This document shows positions 52,320 to 60,749 of a DNA stretch of 64,000 nucleotides, piece after piece. The stretch is from GCA-2794515 sp033763335. Its GTDB lineage: Bacteria > Chloroflexota > Anaerolineae > Aggregatilineales > Phototrophicaceae. The first letter of the stretch is position 1; the number at the start of each line of letters is the position of its first letter. Position numbers and translations under genes: made by a program. A model generated the notes under the pieces. The model made no database searches and was not told the DNA's origin. It worked only from the letters and a program-made list of their open reading frames with translations. Location of the stretch: NCBI GenBank assembly GCA_033763335.1, contig JANRKU010000054.1, positions 44,048 to 108,047 on the forward strand, written 5' to 3'.

Positions 52320-53696
52320 TTATGGCATTAATGCGTTTATAAAATTCCCCAAAGGATTGAGTTGATCGCCGACCCCAACAATCGCATCACCAATCGCATC
52401 TAGTGCTACATCTGCTATATTATTCAGATTGACATCTAATTTTACACCTGCTCCCCCCCCAACGCCTAACGCTCCTAAAAGCCCAATATCCACCTTTAGG
52501 ACACCGTCATCAATTCCAACATCAAATTGCCCACGTAACCCTGCTCCGACAGAAGCACTACCTTGCAATTCAAGGCTAAAAAACTCATTGGATGTTCCAA
52601 TAGACCCTTTTGCCTCTGCACCAATAAATGCTTCACCTTTAACAGTGAATTTGGCATCCCCCGACATTGGGTCAATGACCAGTCCTCCTTGACCACTCGC
52701 CGTTGCACCAATATATGCATCGCCCTGTGCTTTAAATCCATTCATTTCGGCAGACCCTTGTAGTCGTGCCAAATATGCCCCTGCATTGGCTTCTGCACCA
52801 ATATCAATGCCATCTTTGCCAAATTTGGCACGTGCCGAAAGTTCTCCTTCAACGCTGAGGGCAGAGAAACGTAAATTGGCATTTTCATTGCCAAAAAGAC
52901 GCTCAAAAGCAGTTGCTTCGCCTTGTAATTTGGCAACTTCAAACGTACCACCACCCTCAAAATAATTTGGTAATAGACGGTCTTTATCACCTAACTCGAC
53001 AATACTAGGATTATTATCCCGTATAGACGCTTCACCATCGCCATTCAATGGGATGCTAATAGATTTTCCATATCGTAGAAATTCCTTAGTATCACCAAAA
53101 CTAAGATTTCCACCTAGATATTGGCGTAATAATTCGGTCTGAGTTGAAAACCGCGAATTTTTTAGGTAACTAGGGAAATTACCCATGTTGATATTACGAC
53201 TAAACGGGTCATCACCGCTTAAAAAAGAAAATCCAACATCTTTGTTAATACCAATCCATGTCTTAAACCCAGCGCGACTACCATCAGAACCAGAGGTGTA
53301 ATCACCAGAACGACCTCCGCCTCCGCCTGTACCTCCACCTGATACACCTTGCCCGTTCCCAAACCCACCGCTAACAATAGGGAACTCACCTGTCAAGCCA
53401 CTACTTTTGAATAAATTCCCAGCTTGTTCTTCGGCGGCACGCATCAAATTAGCGATTTGGGAAAGAGCATTGTGAATTTTTATGATTGCCTCACCCAAAC
53501 GTTGGAAAGCTGGCAGGGTTTGTGTCTCCATCTCATCGGAGAATTTATCTGCGCCTTTGCCTTTCCAGACTTGCCCTAATTCCCCAGTTTTGGAGACGAG
53601 CATGTTGTAGTGTTGTTCTAATTCGTCCAATCGCCCCTGCAAAATTTGTTGGATTTTTTGCAACTGAGCATAGTCTACTTCGATACGGTCTGTCAT
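52320..53696 (-). CDS. WXG100 protein with large beta-rich C-terminal extension
   Basis: 458 residues. Residues 1-100 are a helical hairpin of the WXG100/ESAT-6 family with the turn motif VWKGKGADKF (W44-x-G46) and matching first helix IEVDYAQLQKIQ. A Gly/Ser hinge (about 110-140) and a polar region follow. Residues about 255-420 are Ala/Gly-rich amphipathic strands that repeat loosely (SVEGELSARAKFGKDGIDIG, GDAYIGATASGQ, GEAFIGAEAKGSIG), then a hydrophobic Gly/Val end. No nuclease or peptidase motif is visible. The layout is that of secreted type VII substrates with effector or surface domains. It sits between the two DcrB-like genes. Confidence 0.87.
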   Translation of the reverse strand: MTDRIEVDYAQLQKIQQILQGRLDELEQHYNMLVSKTGELGQVWKGKGADKFSDEMETQTLPAFQRLGEAIIKIHNALSQIANLMRAAEEQAGNLFKSSGLTGEFPIVSGGFGNGQGVSGGGTGGGGGRSGDYTSGSDGSRAGFKTWIGINKDVGFSFLSGDDPFSRNINMGNFPSYLKNSRFSTQTELLRQYLGGNLSFGDTKEFLRYGKSISIPLNGDGEASIRDNNPSIVELGDKDRLLPNYFEGGGTFEVAKLQGEATAFERLFGNENANLRFSALSVEGELSARAKFGKDGIDIGAEANAGAYLARLQGSAEMNGFKAQGDAYIGATASGQGGLVIDPMSGDAKFTVKGEAFIGAEAKGSIGTSNEFFSLELQGSASVGAGLRGQFDVGIDDGVLKVDIGLLGALGVGGGAGVKLDVNLNNIADVALDAIGDAIVGVGDQLNPLGNFINALMP

Positions 53697-53717
53697 GTTA
53701 TCCCCACAAAAATGAAA

Positions 53718-54170
53718 TCAGGTGGTTGGGGTTAAAACCAACCGAAAGGAGTTAAGCATGTGCTTAAAAACTGGCTCATAGACAACCTCAAGCTCTAAGC
53801 GAGTTGCGGTAAATGAAAAAAGGACATTGCCCAAAACATAAAATCGTTGGGTTTGGATAATACTCGCGCCATCGCTCGGACGCGCCCATTGATAGGTGCG
53901 CTCAAAAACACCACGCTCACTATTATCCATTTCACTCAAAACGCGATAGTGTGGCAATTCCGCTTTTTGGGCGGCAAGTGTTTCTTGTGCCAATTTGCTC
54001 ACGGTCACAGTATCCTCTACTGCCCGAATTGCCACCATCACGTTAGGGCGCACGCCCTGTGGGTTATTTGCCCCCAAAAAAATGACCTGATGCTCTGGTG
54101 AGGAGGTTATCAGCCATTCTGTGGGGGTCTGAAGGGTAAAACCAGCCCCGATAAATTCCATATATTCCAT
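53718..54170 (-). CDS. DcrB/PsbP-like small protein (partner of WXG protein, copy a)
   Basis: 150 residues, paralogous to 51857-52309 along the full length: FIGAGFTLQTPTEWLITSS, QGVRPNVMVAIRAVED, an ETLAAQKAELPHYRVLSE helix and FYVLGNVLFSFTATRLELE. No signal peptide. It starts 28 bp after the Gly-rich WXG gene, so the WXG-then-DcrB order is the same in both modules. AAAGGC precedes the ATG at 54170. The function is not established; a shared cytosolic partner for WXG substrates fits the context. Confidence 0.8.
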   Translation of the reverse strand: MEYMEFIGAGFTLQTPTEWLITSSPEHQVIFLGANNPQGVRPNVMVAIRAVEDTVTVSKLAQETLAAQKAELPHYRVLSEMDNSERGVFERTYQWARPSDGASIIQTQRFYVLGNVLFSFTATRLELEVVYEPVFKHMLNSFRLVLTPTT

Positions 54171-54198
54171 GTACTATGCCTTTCGTGTATCCACACGC

Positions 54199-55158
54199 TT
54201 AAAACAGAGTATTCACCAAATCTGAAAAAGCGTTAATGGCTTGCAATGCCGATGAAATAGCATTTTGCGCGGTATTCACCAAATTTTGTACTTGGTTTTG
54301 ATTGGTCGTGAAGAAATCTTTGATAAAATCGCTCATATTACCAATATTGCCCAAGCCACCAACACCGCCGACCATGCCACCTTTGCCTGTGACTTTGCCA
54401 CTCAATGGGTCTAGGTTAGCCCCACCAGTTGGCGCGTTAAGTGCATTGGTCGCATCGCGCACGGTATTAAACCCATTAGCGACAGCCCCGCCATTGAATG
54501 CGAGTTGTTGGGCGGCACTACTTGAGCCACCACCAAAACCACCGCCTCCACCGCCAGAACCACCACCAACGCCACCCCCTTTAACACTTCCGTCACCTGG
54601 TTTGACACTGCCATCGCCAGCACTAACACCACCGCCGACTCCACCACCAACGCCTCCGCCGATATCACCGCCGACATTGCCACCAGCACCGCCGCCGACT
54701 CCACCACCAGCACCTCCGCCAACGTTACCACCAGCGCCTCCGCCGACATTGCCACCAGCACCGCCGCCGACTCCACCACCAGCGCCTCCGCCAACGTTAC
54801 CACCAGCGCCTCCGCCAACGTTACCACCAGCACCACCGCCGACATTACCGCCAGCACCCCCTCCACCCTTAAATGGATTAGAGGCTTGTTCCTCTGCATT
54901 GCGATAGACTTGGCTCACTTGTTTAAGTGCTTGCCCTGTCCGATTTAAGACATCATACAAACGGCGCATAGATGGCATTGTACGGTCATCCATCTCTGCA
55001 AAAAAATCTTCCGATGCTTCGCCTAGCCACGCTTTACGAAGCCCTTCCATTGATTGACGCAGGCGACTCATTTGCTCATCAATGGTTTCTGCTCGTTGTG
55101 TTAATAGCGCCCCCAATTTTTCTAATTGTGCGTAATCAACCTCGATGCGGTCTGCCAT
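54199..55158 (-). CDS. WXG100 protein with Gly-rich repeat extension
   Basis: 319 residues. The N-terminal 95 residues form a WXG100 hairpin with AWLGEASEDFF at the turn (W44-x-G46) and the same IEVDYAQLEKL start as its neighbour. Residues about 98-164 are eight copies of a GGAGGNVG-like octapeptide, then further Gly-rich sequence with GDGSVKPGDGSVKG. The C-terminal 60 residues are helical and amphipathic (NIGNMSDFIKDFFTTNQNQV, AQNAISSALQAINAFSDLV). It might be a fibrous or matrix protein exported by the EssC-like motor. The ATG at 55158 has GAGGATT upstream. Confidence 0.87.
   Translation of the reverse strand: MADRIEVDYAQLEKLGALLTQRAETIDEQMSRLRQSMEGLRKAWLGEASEDFFAEMDDRTMPSMRRLYDVLNRTGQALKQVSQVYRNAEEQASNPFKGGGGAGGNVGGGAGGNVGGGAGGNVGGGAGGGVGGGAGGNVGGGAGGNVGGGAGGGVGGGAGGNVGGDIGGGVGGGVGGGVSAGDGSVKPGDGSVKGGGVGGGSGGGGGGFGGGSSSAAQQLAFNGGAVANGFNTVRDATNALNAPTGGANLDPLSGKVTGKGGMVGGVGGLGNIGNMSDFIKDFFTTNQNQVQNLVNTAQNAISSALQAINAFSDLVNTLF
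54666..54867 (-). repeat. 24-bp coding tandem repeat (about eight units)
   Basis: A minisatellite encoding GGAGGNVG, with GVG in place of NVG in two of the units. Copies are nearly identical at the DNA level, so unit number may change by slippage and alter the length of the encoded protein. Confidence 0.8.
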
Positions 55159-55195
55159 AAATAATCCTCACTCATCCCCTATCGGGGCGCGGACA

Positions 55196-55804
55196 TTAAT
55201 TTGGGGCATGGAATTGTAATATTATCCTGCCTACCTTAATTATATCACCAGTTTTTATCGGAACTGGCTCTGACTTTTGTAATAGTTTGTCATTTAGGTA
55301 GGTTGGATTGTCCTCTCTGAGGGCTTCTAGGAGATAATTCCCATTCGCTTCGATGATTCTGGCGTGTTGACGAGACACACTATTCGATTTATCCACCAAT
55401 GCCAAGTTGATTTCGACAGAGGTGGTGGCATCACTTAATGCCCGTCCAATGAGGGCATTACTGCGCGAAATCTCATACCGTGTGCCAGATGCTTCTTCTA
55501 CCAAGTATGCCCGATTTTGGGGGCGGAGTTGTGTTCCTTTGAATTGTTGTTGCTTGCGTTGTCTGCGCCCAAAGACCAAATCCGTGCCATTTCCCAGACT
55601 CAATTCGTCAAAGGTGGCATCAGGTTTAAGTTCTTTGCGCGTCCCTTTGAGGGCGAGTGCATACTCGCCCTCATCGAAACCAAATTCCGTGCGGATTTCT
55701 GCGATAAGGTCTTGAATGGTGATGTCATGCAAGACCAATACGTTGTGGATGGGATAATCATCAAACAAATCTGATGCGATGGTCATTTCGAGATAATCAC
55801 TCAT
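55196..55804 (-). CDS. Ubiquitin-like (YukD/EsaB-type) domain fused to FHA domain
   Basis: 202 residues. Residues about 1-78 form a beta-grasp module (YLEMTIASDLFDDYPIHNVL, TIQDLIAEIRTEFG, FDELSLGNGTDLVFG), the arrangement of YukD/EsaB, the small ubiquitin-like component of type VIIb secretion. Residues about 100-202 are an FHA domain (NALIGRA, VSRQHARI, NPTYLND) with the key Arg, Ser, His and Asn. In Firmicutes the FHA domains sit on EssC; here they sit on the ubiquitin-like protein. The start is 2 bp after the EssC-like stop, with GGGAG upstream. Confidence 0.87.
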   Translation of the reverse strand: MSDYLEMTIASDLFDDYPIHNVLVLHDITIQDLIAEIRTEFGFDEGEYALALKGTRKELKPDATFDELSLGNGTDLVFGRRQRKQQQFKGTQLRPQNRAYLVEEASGTRYEISRSNALIGRALSDATTSVEINLALVDKSNSVSRQHARIIEANGNYLLEALREDNPTYLNDKLLQKSEPVPIKTGDIIKVGRIILQFHAPN

Positions 55805-55806
55805 CG

Positions 55807-58800
55807 TTATTGCTCTCCCTCAGTGGTCGTTGTCTTTTTCAAATCGTCTATATTTACCTTCAATTTGCGTGCCAAGCGTTGGGGTGGGAAGTCATTTTCG
55901 ATTAAGGCTTGGGCGATGACTTTGGGGTCAATATTCAATTCTTCTAACACGGGCAACAAGTCATAGCTACCCACTGCTTGAGCAATGAGCGCCATTTCTG
56001 CCATATTATCGAGGTCTTGAATGGCTGTTTTGAGTGTGGCTTCGTCTGACGCATACATTTCGGAATAATCTTTGCTGATAAGCCCCTTGATGCGTTCCAT
56101 CAATGCCTCACCAAAGCGCAATTCAATCGGTGCTTGAACGACCACAACAGGAGGTGATATCGGGTTGCTCGCATTAGAGGATGATGACCCATTACTCGAT
56201 GAGCTAGGAGTCACTTTCATATCCTCTTCGGACAGTGATGGCAATTGCCATGAGGGGGCATCTGCCCATGTGGTACGAATTTCTGAGACCCATTCATCCA
56301 TCATGCCGATGATTTGTTCTTCGACATCCAACGGTTCACCCATCGCGCCTGTATCTACCACAGGATAGGGTGTGGCGACTTGCAAAATATTGACACGTCC
56401 CGATAAGATGAGGAAGGCACGCCCAACGGGTAATTCCGCTTCTTGTAACTTGCGGGGAATACGCGCATTGAAGGGTGTATTGGTGGCAGTATTGGGGTCT
56501 AATGCCAACCCATAACGCGATTTCCCGATATTTTTCCGCAGGTCATCACTCATAGACCCCGGCAGGCACGCAATGACGAAATGCAAGCCTTCTGCGCCAT
56601 ATTTACGGGACATATCGGCAATATCGGTTTGTTGTTGATTATTCGCAAGGTCGCGGAAATCATCGTAGTTATCTATGATGACATAAATATCGGGTTTTTT
56701 GCCCGGTTGCGAATAAATCTTTTGGATGTGCGCCATCATGGTCGTCATCTCATCTTTATTTTGTTCAGAGATGGCATAGTCCACATGGGGCAAATCTGCG
56801 AGGGTGTGCTTGCCACCATAATCAAATAGGCGCTTGGCAGAATCAATCACAAACATGCGAATATCGCTGGGCGAGTACATCGCGCCCATGCCCAAAATCC
56901 AGCTACGGAGCGCGGTAGTCTTACCAGAGAATGGCTGACCGATGACGATGAAATGTGGACCTTGCTTTTGCAAATCTACGACCACATGTTGAAGTTCTGC
57001 CATCTCGACACCGAGTAGGGTTTCAATACGGCGTGACTTCTTATAGGTATTGATGACATCTTCCAATGGCAAAATATCTTGCAAGACTTCGATGGGTTCT
57101 GGTCTGCGACCTTCGCCCCATGCTTTGGTCATTTTATCAAATAACCAGAGGATACCTGCATTGGAATCGGCTTCTGCGCCGTCTTCTGTCGGTGGGGTAA
57201 AATCTATGGGGTCTGCAAATTGAAATTCCAACACGCGCCGCTCAACCATCGCAAACCCGCGCCCTGCAATATCATCCAAATCTACCGCGACACGCCCCAC
57301 AACAGACGAATAATCGCCCGCTTCGGTTAATTTGAGGGTCATGCGGTCATTGAACAGGCTAAATAGCTTGCCTGGGATGGCATTAACTTGCTCGGCAGTC
57401 ACCACAAAATAAATACCGCTATTGCGCCCATCACGCATCAAGGAGAGCAAATCGGGGAGCAAATCTTCGTAATTTTCGCGGAATTCTGCGAAGCTATCTA
57501 TGACGACCAAAATGGCGGGATAGGTATCGGGTTTGGTGGCATTATATTCCACAAAACCGCCTGCTTCGGCAAACAATTGGGCGCGACTATTCGCCCAGAA
57601 GCGCAATTTGCGAAGGAGACGCTCAACACGCTCCCCTTCAGCAGAGGTAATCACTGCACCCACATGGGGCAACCCTTTGAGCAATTCCAAACCACGCCCA
57701 CCAAAGTCGAGGGCATAAATTTGTAATTCATCAGGGGCATGTTCTACCGTCAAAGCGGTGATGAGGGTGCGTAAGAAGGTGGATTTACCCTTGCCAGATG
57801 CACCAAATAAAAGGGTGTTACCCTTTTTCAAATCTATGAATAGGGGCATTTGACGGGCTTCATAGGGGTTATCTATCAAGCCGACTTTGGCGCGTAGGGT
57901 TTTGGGATTATCCCAATCTATTGGCGCCCAATAATTGCGCTCGTTAATCCATTCAATGAGCATGGGGCTGAGGGGCAATTGTTGATTTTCTGCCTGCCCG
58001 CCCAAAATGGTGGGGGTATCGTCTTTGCCTTCTTCTTCGGCTTGGAGTTTCTCCATCATATCATCGCCTGTGGATTTACGTACCATCATGGCGGGGGTGA
58101 TAACTTTGGCATTGAGTGGCAAAAGCGTCGGTAGTGGGTCGGGCCACGGTTGTTCTTGTTTTTTGACAACATCAGGATGTGCCAGCGCCAAGGCGCTACA
58201 CACCTCTACGACCATATCGGCAATATTGCGTTCATCGGCACTCTTGGTCTTTTTACGTTTCTCGCGCCGTCTATCACGCCAAATCACTTTTGCCTTTGAT
58301 GTGACTTGTGCCACAAAGTTATACGGTGAACTGGCATACGCCACTTGCATGAGTTGTGAGCTGTCATTACCGATTTGCAGATAAGCACGCCCCGGAACAT
58401 CGGTGGGCAAGAAGGCGGCATCAGAGGCGCGGAGCAATTCGCGGCTATCTTCTGCTGTTTCTACGCGCAAGCATAATTTGAATTTGATATTGGCACGCAT
58501 TTGGTCAGTGACCGCACCAGAAGGTCTTTGGGTGGCGAGGATGAGATGCACCCCCAACGCACGCCCCAACCGTGTGATACTATCCAATTCGCCCTTAAAT
58601 TCTGGCATTTCTTTGACCATTTCGGCAAATTCGTCAATGATGACGAATAAGAAGGGGAATGGTTGATTGCCGTTTTCATACCCAAGGTGATACCCTTTGG
58701 CGCGATAATCTACGATATGCGACACCTTTTTGCTGGCGAGGAGCGCACTACGGCGGTTCATTTCCGATTTCATGGCGACAAATGTCCGCGCCCCTGCTGT

Positions 58801-60597
58801 ACCGCTTAAATTGGTGACGATATTCACCACATGCGGTAATTTCTCAAACATCTTAAACGCCGTCCCGCCTTTGAAGTCTACGAGGACGAAGTTCACGGCG
58901 CTGGGGTCGTAGCGCATTGCCAACCCCAAAATGAGGGTGATGAGCAATTCTGATTTACCAGAACCCGTTGTCCCTGCAATCATGCCATGCACGCCATCGC
59001 CTGCGGCAGAGAAGGTAATTTCGCGGATTTTATTACCGGGCATCAAGCCAATGGGGACGCGCATCCATTCTGAATTGTCTTTATGTTGCGACCATGCCCA
59101 CCGTTCCAATAACGGATTTGCCATGGCATCTATGCCACCCAAATTTTTATGCAAGTCCATGAGCAAAATGCTCGATGCCAAGCCCGCCGTACCAAATGTA
59201 GACCGCACAGAAAGCGGTTCTAATTTACGCGCAAATCCATGTTGGGCGGTGGTTTCATCAATCGTATCGGCTTGACCAATATAGCGGGTGCTATTGAGTC
59301 CAACTTCGGCATAACGGAATAACACACCTGTCTCGGTGACACGGCTTCCATCCACCTCAACCAAGGTGTCCACTTCGATGATGGTCTCTGCTTGGCTAGG
59401 GACATGGCTGGCATTGGGGGTCAGAAAGAGGATACTCACACCCAATTCTGCGCCACGCCGAATGATAAGCGATACCGCTTCTTCGGATTGAATATCTTTC
59501 ATGGGTGAATTGGGGTCATCGAGGGTGAGCGCATCCACCACCACCAATAAAAATGGTAAGGTGACATCGCCACTATCTTTATCTGCCATCCGCACCAAAC
59601 GGCGGTCAAGGTCGGCTTTAATCATTTCCCAAAAGGGTGCTGGGGTTTGTGGTTGAAAATACAATTGGTCGCCACGCAAAATATTATCTTGTTCATCACG
59701 CTTACCACTGGTGCAATGAGGCAACCAGCGCGCCCATTGCCATTGAGTGGCGGCTTTTGGCGGGGCATAAATATAAACGCGGGTATCGGTTGGGGCATGA
59801 AACGCCGTAAAGTGGGTTAACATCCCACGCACAAATTCATAAATCTGTTTTTCGGTCTTGGTTTTATCTGTAGCGCCAATTGACCCACAAATGCCGATAG
59901 AATGGCGGGCGGGGATGACATTATCTTTATCCGCTTCCTTCCCGCGCCGTTGTGGACGTAGGGGGATGGTGATGGGTACATCTTGGACAAAATGCGAATC
60001 TTCTGCCAATTTTTGGGCTTCATCCATCAATGGGTCTTCGTTATTTTCACCCATTTGTAGGGTATAAACCACGCTGGAGGGCAAAGCGCCCAATCCCAAA
60101 CGAACCACACCAAAATCGCGGTCAGATGTGCGCCGTTCCCATAAACGGGTGCCAGAACGGTTATCTTTTGCGTCGGGAGTGCCACTATTTTGGGCAATTT
60201 GTAAAACGGTTTCGATATTGGGGTAGTTATAGAGGTAAAAATTACGTTGCATGTCGTGGGCAGATTCCATATCCTTACGCAATTGTGTGAGGCGTTGCTT
60301 GTAGGAATCGCGCTTTTCTTTCATCATGCGGGCATCACGGAAATACATCCATACCGCCAAGCCCGATGAAGCAATTACCGATAATGCCATTGGCAAAACC
60401 AGCAACAAGTTGCTCCGTTGCCCCGTAGAAGAAACAATCACATAACCAATGATGGTGATGAGAGGTAAAAATGTTTGAATAAGGGGCTGTCCCTGTCGGT
60501 CTTCAACAGGGGGGGGCGGAATTTCAACTTCCTCCTGTGGGAGGTCTGGTTGAATCCTTGGGGGTCTGTTGATGAGTTTATTTTGTTGGTCGCTCAC
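55807..60597 (-). CDS. EssC/EccC-like FtsK/SpoIIIE ATPase, type VII secretion motor
   Basis: 1596 residues from GTG 60597. Two TM helices (about 40-90) lead into three P-loop domains: GTTGSGKSE (Lys about 548), GASGKGKST (Lys about 938) and GQPFSGKTT (Lys about 1226). The first has a full Walker B (FLFVIIDEFAE). The second and third end in IDS and IDN without the Glu, as in EccC, where only the first domain is the active motor. No FHA domain precedes the TM helices. A Ser-rich linker and a roughly 120-residue helical extension (GEALMERIKGLIS...FPPQRLARKLKVN) follow the third domain and are unusual. It heads the operon with the Ubl-FHA and WXG genes. Confidence 0.93.
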   Translation of the reverse strand: MSDQQNKLINRPPRIQPDLPQEEVEIPPPPVEDRQGQPLIQTFLPLITIIGYVIVSSTGQRSNLLLVLPMALSVIASSGLAVWMYFRDARMMKEKRDSYKQRLTQLRKDMESAHDMQRNFYLYNYPNIETVLQIAQNSGTPDAKDNRSGTRLWERRTSDRDFGVVRLGLGALPSSVVYTLQMGENNEDPLMDEAQKLAEDSHFVQDVPITIPLRPQRRGKEADKDNVIPARHSIGICGSIGATDKTKTEKQIYEFVRGMLTHFTAFHAPTDTRVYIYAPPKAATQWQWARWLPHCTSGKRDEQDNILRGDQLYFQPQTPAPFWEMIKADLDRRLVRMADKDSGDVTLPFLLVVVDALTLDDPNSPMKDIQSEEAVSLIIRRGAELGVSILFLTPNASHVPSQAETIIEVDTLVEVDGSRVTETGVLFRYAEVGLNSTRYIGQADTIDETTAQHGFARKLEPLSVRSTFGTAGLASSILLMDLHKNLGGIDAMANPLLERWAWSQHKDNSEWMRVPIGLMPGNKIREITFSAAGDGVHGMIAGTTGSGKSELLITLILGLAMRYDPSAVNFVLVDFKGGTAFKMFEKLPHVVNIVTNLSGTAGARTFVAMKSEMNRRSALLASKKVSHIVDYRAKGYHLGYENGNQPFPFLFVIIDEFAEMVKEMPEFKGELDSITRLGRALGVHLILATQRPSGAVTDQMRANIKFKLCLRVETAEDSRELLRASDAAFLPTDVPGRAYLQIGNDSSQLMQVAYASSPYNFVAQVTSKAKVIWRDRRREKRKKTKSADERNIADMVVEVCSALALAHPDVVKKQEQPWPDPLPTLLPLNAKVITPAMMVRKSTGDDMMEKLQAEEEGKDDTPTILGGQAENQQLPLSPMLIEWINERNYWAPIDWDNPKTLRAKVGLIDNPYEARQMPLFIDLKKGNTLLFGASGKGKSTFLRTLITALTVEHAPDELQIYALDFGGRGLELLKGLPHVGAVITSAEGERVERLLRKLRFWANSRAQLFAEAGGFVEYNATKPDTYPAILVVIDSFAEFRENYEDLLPDLLSLMRDGRNSGIYFVVTAEQVNAIPGKLFSLFNDRMTLKLTEAGDYSSVVGRVAVDLDDIAGRGFAMVERRVLEFQFADPIDFTPPTEDGAEADSNAGILWLFDKMTKAWGEGRRPEPIEVLQDILPLEDVINTYKKSRRIETLLGVEMAELQHVVVDLQKQGPHFIVIGQPFSGKTTALRSWILGMGAMYSPSDIRMFVIDSAKRLFDYGGKHTLADLPHVDYAISEQNKDEMTTMMAHIQKIYSQPGKKPDIYVIIDNYDDFRDLANNQQQTDIADMSRKYGAEGLHFVIACLPGSMSDDLRKNIGKSRYGLALDPNTATNTPFNARIPRKLQEAELPVGRAFLILSGRVNILQVATPYPVVDTGAMGEPLDVEEQIIGMMDEWVSEIRTTWADAPSWQLPSLSEEDMKVTPSSSSNGSSSSNASNPISPPVVVVQAPIELRFGEALMERIKGLISKDYSEMYASDEATLKTAIQDLDNMAEMALIAQAVGSYDLLPVLEELNIDPKVIAQALIENDFPPQRLARKLKVNIDDLKKTTTTEGEQ

Positions 60598-60648
60598 AAA
60601 ATCCCTGCCTTTTTTATCTACTGTGTGTCACGAGTTATACCAGATTGC

Positions 60649-60677
60649 TTGACACTTTACGTCACAATGAGTAATCT
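60649..60677 (+). promoter_or_regulatory. Predicted promoter of the pseudokinase gene
   Basis: A consensus TTGACA (60649-60654) is followed after 17 bp by TAATCT (60672-60677). The expected start of transcription near 60684 lies after the ORF start at 60678 and so supports translation from 60750. Confidence 0.55.
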
Positions 60678-60749
60678 ATGAGTGACGCTACGCTAATTGT
60701 GGCACGGTTAGAAAATTCTGTCAAACGAAATGTAAAGAAGGTAACGGCG

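Noticed and set aside
54302..54907. 201-codon plus-strand Pro-rich ORF
   Set aside because: It is the mirror of the Gly-rich repeat of the WXG protein (GGN codons read backwards give Pro-rich sequence).
60678..60749. Upstream start of the pseudokinase at 60678
   Set aside because: No ribosome site there, and the best promoter predicts transcription starting after it. The ATG at 60750 has a proper Shine-Dalgarno and begins the zinc ribbon.
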